A program made the translations under genes and the position numbers. DNA of 12,363 nucleotides, taken from NCBI GenBank assembly GCA_902783345.1, contig CACZQI010000069.1, positions 1-12,363 on the forward strand. The letters run 5' to 3'. Of this stretch, positions 6,744-12,363 are shown piece after piece. This DNA comes from an uncultured Erysipelotrichaceae bacterium. GTDB taxonomy: Bacteria; Bacillota_I; Bacilli_A; RF39; UBA660. Each line of letters starts with the position of its first letter. Within the stretch, counting starts at the first letter, position 1. The notes below the pieces were generated by a model. That model did no database searches, had not been told where the DNA came from, and saw only the letters and a program-made list of their open reading frames with translations.

Positions 6744-7433
6744 ATGAAAAATATAATTAAATTTATACTAGTAATTTTATTATTCTTATCTGGCGGTTCT
6801 TTATTAGTTTTATTTTTAAAAGGAGTAGGCTTTAACTTAAAGGCATTTGATGTTTTAGATTATAATTATTTAGAATGTATAACTTATATGCTATTTGCAT
6901 TAATAGTTTTCTTATTATATCGTAAATATTTTAAAGCCGATTATAAGGAATTCAAAAATGGATTTAAATCATATTTAGAAATTATTATTAAATATACAGT
7001 ATTATTTTTTATCATAAAAATAGGATGCGCTGTTTTAACTGAAATTATTGGACTTATTATAGGAGCTAATATAGGAGAAAGTGCTAATCAAGAATCTATT
7101 AATGCTTTAGTAAAAGCGTCACCTATTGTTATGCTTATAACGATTACTATTTTTGGGCCAATAGTTGAAGAAGGAATCTTTAGACTAGGACTTAGAAAAG
7201 TTATAAAAAATAAATATGTTTTTCTTACTTTAACTGGCTTAATGTTTGGTTTAATGCATATATTTCCAACTAATATGCATTTAGATGTTGCTCTTACTTA
7301 TTCCATTATTTATGTAATGATGGGAGTATATCTTGGTTATGTATATGAAGAAACAGATAATATTTGGGTACCAATTATTATTCATAGTTTAAATAATTTT
7401 ATAAGTTTTATTTTAATAATTACAATACTTTAA
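6744..7433 (+). CDS. CPBP-family intramembrane glutamic protease (Abi/CAAX-type)
   Basis: 229 aa with roughly seven to eight membrane helices. All three CPBP (ABI, PF02517) motifs are present: VEEGIFR (E142, E143, R147), FGLMH (F168 to H172) and HSLNN (H214, N218). In this family, related to eukaryotic Rce1, the glutamate and histidines activate water to cut peptide bonds inside the membrane. Bacterial members act in bacteriocin self-immunity, peptide maturation or anti-sigma-factor cleavage. The substrate cannot be told from sequence, and no bacteriocin precursor or CAAX protein is seen nearby. The Shine-Dalgarno AAGGAG overlaps the stop of the upstream inactive paralog, pointing to coupled translation and joint function. 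Confidence 0.9.
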   Translation: MKNIIKFILVILLFLSGGSLLVLFLKGVGFNLKAFDVLDYNYLECITYMLFALIVFLLYRKYFKADYKEFKNGFKSYLEIIIKYTVLFFIIKIGCAVLTEIIGLIIGANIGESANQESINALVKASPIVMLITITIFGPIVEEGIFRLGLRKVIKNKYVFLTLTGLMFGLMHIFPTNMHLDVALTYSIIYVMMGVYLGYVYEETDNIWVPIIIHSLNNFISFILIITIL

Positions 7434-7437
7434 TTAT

Positions 7438-7457
7438 TTATAAAAAGGGTTTATAAT
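7438..7457 (+). promoter_or_regulatory. probable promoter -10 within an AT-only inverted repeat
   Basis: TATAAT at 7452-7457 predicts a start near 7464, with Shine-Dalgarno GGTGAT (7471-7476) and ATG 7481 following. TTATAAA (7438-7444) and TTTATAA (7450-7456) form a 7-bp inverted repeat around AAGGG over this -10. There is no good -35 and no terminator after the protease gene, so read-through from the CPBP operon is also possible. Confidence 0.4.
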
Positions 7458-7480
7458 AGATAGAAATTTTGGTGATTAAC

Positions 7481-8008
7481 ATGAAAGAAATTATAAAAGA
7501 TTTATTAAGTTTTATTTATTCATTAACAGTAGGAGATTATTTCTTCTTTATTGGAACATTTTTACTTATTGTTTTAATTGTTTATATTATTTATTTAGTT
7601 AAATGTTCTGATAATGAAAAAAGTTCTTCTTTAGAAGATGATTTATTAAATATCAAAGTAGATACTAAAAAAGAAGATGTTTTTGATTTAGAAGCAGTTA
7701 AAAAAGATATTGAAAAAAATTATAAACCAGAAGTAGTTAAACTTACTAGTTATGAAGAAGAACAAGAAAATAACGCTATTATTAGTTATGAAGAACTTTT
7801 AAAAACTAAAGACAATTTACCATTTATTTATGATGATGAATATGAATATGAAATTCCAGAATTAAAAGTTAAAAAGTTTGATTTAAATAATACTAGTGAA
7901 ATTCAAATGCCAAAACCAAAATTAGAAGTAAAACTAATGAGTTATGATAAAGAAGAAGAGTTTTTAGAAACTTTAAAGAAACTTCAGAGTAATTTAAGCA
8001 AGAATTAA
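7481..8008 (+). CDS. single-pass membrane protein with acidic cytoplasmic tail, unknown function
   Basis: 175 aa. The start is ATG 7481, since GGTGAT at 7471-7476 is placed for it; a TTG twelve bases upstream would add four residues without a ribosome-binding site. One strong membrane helix (about 20-41) is followed by K-C-S-D and a long charged tail, so the N-terminus is probably outside and residues 42-175 cytoplasmic. The tail is rich in Glu, Asp and Lys with little hydrophobic core. It repeats a short SYEE-like element three times (SYEE 90-93 and 102-105, SYDK 154-157) and ends in a likely amphipathic helix (157-172). It looks like a scaffold or adaptor with short binding motifs, but I do not recognise a domain. 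It is followed by a terminator and then mtaB. Confidence 0.75.
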   Translation: MKEIIKDLLSFIYSLTVGDYFFFIGTFLLIVLIVYIIYLVKCSDNEKSSSLEDDLLNIKVDTKKEDVFDLEAVKKDIEKNYKPEVVKLTSYEEEQENNAIISYEELLKTKDNLPFIYDDEYEYEIPELKVKKFDLNNTSEIQMPKPKLEVKLMSYDKEEEFLETLKKLQSNLSKN

Positions 8009-8019
8009 AATACTTTAAT

Positions 8020-8043
8020 AAGCCAGTGTTGGCTTTTTCTTTT
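8020..8043 (+). terminator. intrinsic terminator between the acidic membrane protein and mtaB
   Basis: AAGCCA (8020-8025) pairs with TGGCTT (8030-8035) around a GTGT tetraloop, followed by a T-rich tail with one C. The stem is short but GC-richer than its surroundings. Confidence 0.75.
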
Positions 8044-8057
8044 GTTTATGGTAAAAT
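8029..8057 (+). promoter_or_regulatory. mtaB promoter overlapping the terminator stem
   Basis: TTGGCT (8029-8034) serves as -35, a 17-base spacer follows, and the -10 is TAAAAT (8052-8057) with TG in the extended position (8049-8050). The predicted start near 8064 precedes the Shine-Dalgarno AAGGGGTG (8070-8077). The -35 bases are also the right arm of the terminator hairpin. Confidence 0.6.
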
Positions 8058-8082
8058 ACTTTTGGTTTTAAGGGGTGATAAT

Positions 8083-9351
8083 ATGAAGTTATGGATTGAA
8101 ACCTTAGGATGTAAAGTTAATACTTATGAATCTGAAGTAATAAAAAGTTTGTTTTTAAAAAATGGATATGATATGGCTTTTGGTCCTGAAAATGCTGATG
8201 TATTTGTTGTTAATACTTGCTCAGTTACTAATCAGGCTGATTCTAAAAGTCGTAAAGTGATAAGGAATTTAAAAAGATTGAATGCAAGTGCCATAATGGT
8301 TGTTTGTGGATGCTCTAGTCAACATCATAAAGAAGAGTTAAATGCTTTAGGTATTGATATTTTAATTGGAAATAAAGATAAAACGAAAATAGTAGATCTT
8401 GTTAATAATTTTAAAAATAATCATGAAAGAATAGTTAGTTTTAGTAGTTTGCAAAATGAAGAATTTGAAGATATGTTTTTAGAAAACTATCAAGATAGAA
8501 CTAGAGCATTTGTTAAAATTCAAGATGGTTGTAATAACTTTTGTACTTATTGTATAATTCCTTATATTAGAGGAAATATTCGTAATAAAGATTTTGATAA
8601 AGCTATTTTAGAAATAAAAGAATTAGTTTCTAATGGTTACAAAGAAATTGTTTTAACTGGTATTCATACAGGAAGTTACCCACAACTTACAAATTTAATT
8701 AAAGAAATAAGTAAGTTAGATGGTTTAGAAAGAATTAGGATAAGTAGTATTGAAGCAACTGAACTTGATGAAGATTTTTTAGAAGAACTTAAAAATAATC
8801 CTAAAATATGTAATCATTTACATATACCAATTCAAAGTGGTTCTAATGATGTACTCATTAAAATGAATCGTAAATATAATTTAGATGAATATGAGCGTAT
8901 TATTAAAAAAATTAGAGATATTAGACCAAATATTAATATTACAACAGATTTAATAGTTGGCTTTCCAACTGAAACAGAAGAAAACTTTAGGGAAAGTTTA
9001 GAAACAGTTAAGAGAATTAAATTTGGAAAAGTTCATGTTTTTCCTTATTCTAAAAGAGATGGTACAGGCGCTTCTAGAATGAAAAATGTTGTAAGTGATA
9101 AAGATAAAAAAGAAAGAACTCATGAAATGATTGAACTATCTAATAAATTAGAAGAAGAGTATTATAAAGAATTTTTAAATCAAAGTGTTTTAGTATTAGT
9201 TGAAGAAGTATTTGATACTTATAGTATAGGTCATACATCAAATTATATGAAAGTTATTATAAATGAAAAATTAAAACATAATGAGGATTATTTAGTAAGA
9301 ATCGTTAAAGTAGATGGTTTAAATGTCTATGGGGAAGTTATTAATAAATAG
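8083..9351 (+). CDS. mtaB: MtaB, tRNA t6A37 C2-methylthiotransferase
   Basis: 422 aa. A radical-SAM methylthiotransferase that converts t6A to ms2t6A at position 37 of tRNAs reading ANN codons, in the cytoplasm. The UPF0004 domain (1-~110) begins WIETLGCKVNTYESE and holds the three auxiliary cluster cysteines C10, C46 and C77. The radical-SAM domain (about 140-360) contains DGCNNFCTYC (C150, C154, C157) and IPYIRG. The TRAM RNA-binding domain fills about 365-422. GCKVNTYE and the overall length match MtaB (B. subtilis YqeV) rather than MiaB or RimO. ATG 8083 is chosen because AAGGGGTG lies just upstream; an in-frame ATG at 8026 falls inside the terminator hairpin and ahead of the promoter. 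Single-gene unit with a terminator directly after the stop. Confidence 0.95.
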   Translation: MKLWIETLGCKVNTYESEVIKSLFLKNGYDMAFGPENADVFVVNTCSVTNQADSKSRKVIRNLKRLNASAIMVVCGCSSQHHKEELNALGIDILIGNKDKTKIVDLVNNFKNNHERIVSFSSLQNEEFEDMFLENYQDRTRAFVKIQDGCNNFCTYCIIPYIRGNIRNKDFDKAILEIKELVSNGYKEIVLTGIHTGSYPQLTNLIKEISKLDGLERIRISSIEATELDEDFLEELKNNPKICNHLHIPIQSGSNDVLIKMNRKYNLDEYERIIKKIRDIRPNINITTDLIVGFPTETEENFRESLETVKRIKFGKVHVFPYSKRDGTGASRMKNVVSDKDKKERTHEMIELSNKLEEEYYKEFLNQSVLVLVEEVFDTYSIGHTSNYMKVIINEKLKHNEDYLVRIVKVDGLNVYGEVINK

Positions 9352-9385
9352 AGTAGTTTAAATAAAGTAAACTATTCTTTTTTAT
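9351..9385 (+). terminator. intrinsic terminator of mtaB
   Basis: GAGTAGTTTA (9351-9360) pairs with TAAACTATTC (9368-9377), with one G-U pair and a 7-base loop, followed by six T and a further T-rich stretch. The first base is the last base of the mtaB TAG stop. Confidence 0.85.
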
Positions 9386-9398
9386 TTTAAAAAAACTA

Positions 9399-9439
9399 TT
9401 GATTTACAAAATATATTAGTATATAATAATCATTATATA
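9399..9439 (+). promoter_or_regulatory. ORF6N gene promoter with inverted repeat over the -10
   Basis: TTGATT (9399-9404), a 17-base spacer and TATAAT (9422-9427) make a good sigma-A promoter. A perfect 8-bp inverted repeat, TATATAAT (9420-9427) with ATTATATA (9432-9439) around AATC, covers the -10 and start site near 9434. That is where a protein controlling its own gene could bind. The dyad is all A/T, so chance is possible. A strong Shine-Dalgarno of six G (9463-9468) precedes ATG 9474. Confidence 0.65.
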
Positions 9440-9473
9440 AAAAGAATTATTAAAAATATTATGGGGGGATATT

Positions 9474-10370
9474 ATGAACGGAATTGCTGTAAAAGATGAA
9501 TTGAAAATTGAAAATTTAATCTATCAAGTAAGAGGAAAAGAGGTTATGCTAGATTCTGATTTAGCAAAGCTTTATCAATGTAAAAATGGGACAAAAGAAA
9601 TAAATCAAGCAGTAAAAAATAATATAGAAAAATTTCCAGAAAGATACAGTTGGGTATTAACACAAGATGAATGGATTTTTCTAAGGTCAAAATATTTGAC
9701 CTTAGAAAATGGAATTCCAGGCAAAGGACATTATAGGAAATATTTACCTCGAGTATTTACGGAACAAGGCGTTGCAATGCTTGCAACAGTTTTAAAGTCG
9801 AAAGTAGCCGCAGAAATAAGCATTAGAATAATGGATGCTTTTGTAGCAATGAAAAAATATATATCAAATAATTTAATAGAGCAAAAGTATATTAATAATC
9901 TTGTTTTAGAAGACCATAACAGAATTAAATCATTAGAAATGTCATTTGAAAAGTTTGAAGAAAAAAGAAAGAGTAGTGAAATATATTTTAATGGGCAAAT
10001 ATATGATGCTTATTCTAAAATAATTGAAATATTTAAAGAAGCAAGAGATGAATTAATTATCATCGATAGTTATGCAGATAACACATTATTAGACATAATT
10101 AAAAGATTAAAAATAAAAATAACTATAATTACTAAAGAAAACAATTTGTTAACAAAACAAGATATAGAGAAATATAATAAACAATATCATAATTTAAATG
10201 TTGTATATGATAATACATATCATGATAGATATTTTATATTAGATAAAGGAGTAATATATCATTGCGGTACAAGTATTAATCGAATAGGATATAAAACTTT
10301 TTCGATTACGCTTTTAAGTGATAAAGAGATTTGTAAACTTCTCATAAATAATGTTGAAAAATTAGTTTGA
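9474..10370 (+). CDS. ORF6N (KilA-N-like) protein with C-terminal PLD-like domain
   Basis: 298 aa. The ORF6N domain spans about residues 13-125, with IYQVRGKEVMLDSDLAKLY, NIEKFPERYSWVLTQDEW and the hallmark RKYLPRVFTEQGVAML. It is a DNA-binding module typical of phage antirepressors and mobile-element proteins. A helical, charged linker (about 140-170) leads to a C-terminal domain (about 173-298) with an alternating strand/helix pattern. That domain carries the motif HDRYFILD (H250, R252, D257) and CGTSINRIGYKTF (264-276), which resembles the single-copy PLD-like half-site often attached to ORF6N proteins; Arg sits where classic HKD has Lys. Nuclease or sensor activity is therefore possible but unproven. 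It stands alone with no phage genes around it, and more ATA and AGG codons than neighbours suggest transfer. Its stop is TGA, unlike the TAA/TAG elsewhere. Confidence 0.88.
   Translation: MNGIAVKDELKIENLIYQVRGKEVMLDSDLAKLYQCKNGTKEINQAVKNNIEKFPERYSWVLTQDEWIFLRSKYLTLENGIPGKGHYRKYLPRVFTEQGVAMLATVLKSKVAAEISIRIMDAFVAMKKYISNNLIEQKYINNLVLEDHNRIKSLEMSFEKFEEKRKSSEIYFNGQIYDAYSKIIEIFKEARDELIIIDSYADNTLLDIIKRLKIKITIITKENNLLTKQDIEKYNKQYHNLNVVYDNTYHDRYFILDKGVIYHCGTSINRIGYKTFSITLLSDKEICKLLINNVEKLV
9677..9709 (+). repeat. perfect 15-bp inverted repeat inside the ORF6N coding region
   Basis: TTTTCTAAGGTCAAA (9677-9691) and TTTGACCTTAGAAAA (9695-9709) are exact reverse complements separated by ATA. The arms encode residues about 69-79 (FLRSK and LTLEN) and use AGG and ACC codons. 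There is no T-run after it and no stop in frame, so it is not a terminator. In mRNA it would make a stable hairpin with a three-base loop. Confidence 0.9.
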
Positions 10371-10399
10371 TTAATCTTTTTTCTTTTCGTTAAATGATA

Positions 10400-10405
10400 T
10401 ATAAT
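10400..10405 (+). promoter_or_regulatory. -10 box placed for a leaderless recD2 mRNA
   Basis: A perfect TATAAT ends seven bases before the recD2 ATG (10413), so transcription should begin at or next to the A of the start codon. Only a T-rich stretch (10377-10382) sits at the -35 position. No Shine-Dalgarno is found in the 20 bases before the ATG. Confidence 0.55.
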
Positions 10406-10412
10406 AATATTT

Positions 10413-12363
10413 ATGAGTTATATAAAAGGTAAATTTAAAACTACAATATTTGAAGCAGATTCTGGCTATAAAGTCGGACTTTTTAGAGTTTCTGAAACTG
10501 ATGATGATGAAATTGAAATAAATAAAACAATAACATTTACAGGTTATTTTGCTGATATAAATAAAGAAGAAAAATATATTTTATATGGTAATTATATTTT
10601 TCATAATCGTTATGGTTATCAATTTAATGTTAATAATTATGAGAAAATTCTTCCGGAAGGAAAAGATGCAATTATTGATTTTTTAACCAGTTCTTTTGTT
10701 AAAGGTTGTGGTGAAAAACTTGCTAAAAATATATATGATGTTTTTGGAGAAAATTCTTTAGAAAAAATTAAAGAAAACAAAGAAAATTTATTATTAGTTC
10801 CTAAAATGACTGATAAGAAAGCAAGCAGTATTTATAATTCGGTTATTAAATATTTTGCATCTGATAAAGAAATCCTAGAACTTAAAAATTTAGGTTTTAC
10901 AGTAAAAGAAACCATGAGTTTAATGAATGATTATGGAACTAAAATTATAGATTTAATTAATGAAGATATCTACTTTTTAGTTGGAGATATTGATTTTAAA
11001 AAACTAGATAATATCTTTTTAAAAAATAATGATAAAGAAGATAAAAGAAGAGTCAAAGCTTGTATATTAGAAAGTATGAAAAATCTTTGTTTTATTAATG
11101 GTGATATTTATTTACTTAAAGAAGAAATAATTGAGTATTTAAAACAAGCTTATCAAATTAATACTGATATTAGTGAGCATTTACTAGCGCTTATTAATGA
11201 CAAAAAAATAGTAAAACAAGATACAAAATATTATTTAATGGATTATTTTTCAGATGAAGTAAATAATGCTGAAAGCATTTCTTATTTAATGAAAAAAGGA
11301 AGTAAAAAACTTATTAGATTTAAAAGTTTAATTAAAAAAGTTGAGAATGAATTAAATATTACTTATAATGAAGAGCAAATAGACGCTATTAAATGTGCTT
11401 TAGAAAATAATATTAGTATTATAACAGGTGGTCCAGGGACTGGAAAAACAACTATTATTAAAGGGATAGTTAAAATATATGCTTATTTGAATAATCTATC
11501 TTTAAATGAAATAAATAATCATTTATGTTTACTAGCACCAACTGGTAGAGCTGCTAAAAGAATGAGTGAAGCATCTAATATGCCGGCTATGACTATTCAT
11601 CGTTTTTTAAAATGGGATAAAGAAAAGAACACTTTTGCAGTAAATGAATTTAATAAATTGTCTTATAATTTATTTATTATTGATGAAGTAAGCATGTTAG
11701 ATAATCATTTACTATCATCTTTATTTAAAGGTATTAATATTAATACTAAAATTGTATTTGTAGGTGATGAATATCAGTTACCATCAGTAGGACCAGGTTT
11801 AATTCTTGCTGATATGATTAAAGCGGGAGTTAAGCATATCTCTCTTAAAAATATTTATCGTCAAAGTGAAAACTCTTTCATACCAATTCTTGCTCAAAAT
11901 ATAAAAGAAGGTATAATAGATGATAATACTTTAATTAAGAAAGATGACTTTAATTTTATTACTGCATCTAATTATGAAATTAAAGAATATTTAATGCAAA
12001 TTTTATTAAAAATTAAAGAAAAGAAAATAGATATATCTAAAGTGCAAGTTCTTGCCCCAATGTATAAAGGGGAAAATGGGATTGATAATTTAAATATTTT
12101 ATTGCAAGATATTTTTAATCCAAAAGATAAAGATAAAAATGAAGTGAAAATTGGTCCAGTCATATACCGAGAACATGATAAAGTTTTAAATTTAGTAAAT
12201 GATCCAGATAATAATATTTATAATGGTGATATTGGTTATATAGAAGAAGTTAATATAAATTCTAAAATGGATTATTTAATAATTAATTATTATGGTCATA
12301 ATGTTTCTTATAAAAAAGATGAAATTATGAGTATTACTCATGCTTATGCAATGAGTATTCATA
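10413..12363 (+). CDS. recD2: RecD2 (YrrC-like) ATP-dependent DNA helicase, 3' end outside window
   Basis: 650 codons are visible without a stop; the gene continues past the right edge (family about 720-800 aa). An SF1B 5'-3' DNA helicase of bacteria lacking RecBC, acting in DNA repair and fork maintenance. An N-terminal OB-like region begins SYIKGKFKTTIFEADSGYKV. Helix-hairpin-helix repeats lie at about 92-165 (GCGEKLAKNIYDVFG). A second N-terminal helical region runs to about 310. The helicase core has motif I GGPGTGKTT (339-347, K345), motif II DEVSM (424-428), motif III GDEYQLPSVGPG (451-462) and motif IV IYRQ (481-484, R483). The C-terminal 2A domain is entered with ITHAYAMSIH, just before the expected QG of motif VI. 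ATG 10413 is the first start after an in-frame TGA at 10395, and it lacks a Shine-Dalgarno. 42 bases separate it from the ORF6N gene. Confidence 0.95.
   Translation, partial: MSYIKGKFKTTIFEADSGYKVGLFRVSETDDDEIEINKTITFTGYFADINKEEKYILYGNYIFHNRYGYQFNVNNYEKILPEGKDAIIDFLTSSFVKGCGEKLAKNIYDVFGENSLEKIKENKENLLLVPKMTDKKASSIYNSVIKYFASDKEILELKNLGFTVKETMSLMNDYGTKIIDLINEDIYFLVGDIDFKKLDNIFLKNNDKEDKRRVKACILESMKNLCFINGDIYLLKEEIIEYLKQAYQINTDISEHLLALINDKKIVKQDTKYYLMDYFSDEVNNAESISYLMKKGSKKLIRFKSLIKKVENELNITYNEEQIDAIKCALENNISIITGGPGTGKTTIIKGIVKIYAYLNNLSLNEINNHLCLLAPTGRAAKRMSEASNMPAMTIHRFLKWDKEKNTFAVNEFNKLSYNLFIIDEVSMLDNHLLSSLFKGININTKIVFVGDEYQLPSVGPGLILADMIKAGVKHISLKNIYRQSENSFIPILAQNIKEGIIDDNTLIKKDDFNFITASNYEIKEYLMQILLKIKEKKIDISKVQVLAPMYKGENGIDNLNILLQDIFNPKDKDKNEVKIGPVIYREHDKVLNLVNDPDNNIYNGDIGYIEEVNINSKMDYLIINYYGHNVSYKKDEIMSITHAYAMSIH

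Noticed and set aside
8026..8082. Longer in-frame start for mtaB at 8026.
   Set aside because: It begins inside the terminator loop and upstream of the promoter -10; the MtaB family starts at the WIETLGCKVN segment, matching ATG 8083.
10355..10388. Possible terminator after the ORF6N gene (A-rich stretch, GATTAATC, then a T-run).
   Set aside because: The only stems are short, A/T-only and interrupted; no convincing hairpin precedes the T-run.
10368..10412. The ORF6N gene and recD2 are in the same frame, separated only by two TGA codons; with TGA read as Trp they would be one long fused protein.
   Set aside because: All other genes have complete domains under the standard code, tryptophan is encoded by TGG, and both proteins are full-length families in their own right. 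The shared frame is most likely chance.
11972..12163. Minus-strand ORF of 63 codons within recD2.
   Set aside because: Antisense to the conserved helicase gene, with no ribosome-binding site or recognisable product.

Overview
The window is very AT-rich and densely packed. It looks like a low-GC Gram-positive chromosome: Bacillota, perhaps a gut Mollicutes-like/RF39 or Erysipelotrichia-type lineage, although no marker here fixes the taxon. The standard bacterial code is in use, because TGA ends the ORF6N gene at 10368-10370 and tryptophan is TGG. Most starts carry a good purine-rich Shine-Dalgarno, promoters look sigma-A-like (TATAAT, often extended -10), and intrinsic terminators are clear. 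No gene-free stretch exceeds about 150 bases.

Left edge (1-1488): a minus-strand tRNA with a CAT anticodon, cut by the window edge, has its own promoter. Divergent from it is a membrane-anchored NodB-family polysaccharide deacetylase, whose terminator hairpin overlaps its stop codon.

Middle left (1562-5222): a four-gene operon with its own extended -10 promoter and a strong terminator. It encodes a CpaB-like SAF protein, a TadA/CpaF secretion ATPase, and TadB- and TadC-like T2SF inner-membrane proteins. This is the export/assembly core of a Tad-type (type IV filament) system. No pilin, prepilin peptidase, TadZ or outer-membrane part is present, so those must lie elsewhere.

Middle (5307-8008): a DUF421 (YetF-like) membrane protein. 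Then come two adjacent CPBP-fold membrane proteins, behind an operator-like inverted repeat. The second has all the CPBP protease motifs. The first aligns with it but has lost every catalytic residue, so it looks like a paralogous pseudoprotease. A single-pass membrane protein of unknown function with a long acidic cytoplasmic tail follows.

Right (8083-12363): mtaB, the tRNA methylthiotransferase, expressed from a promoter that overlaps the preceding terminator. Next is an ORF6N (KilA-N-like) protein joined to a C-terminal phospholipase-D-like domain. Its gene holds a perfect 15-bp inverted repeat inside the coding sequence and an 8-bp inverted repeat over the promoter -10. The last gene is recD2, a SF1 helicase that runs off the right edge. 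It has no Shine-Dalgarno, and a TATAAT lies seven bases before its ATG, so its mRNA is probably leaderless.

The points most worth a second look are the pilin-less Tad core, the active/inactive CPBP pair, and the ORF6N-PLD gene with its hairpins.
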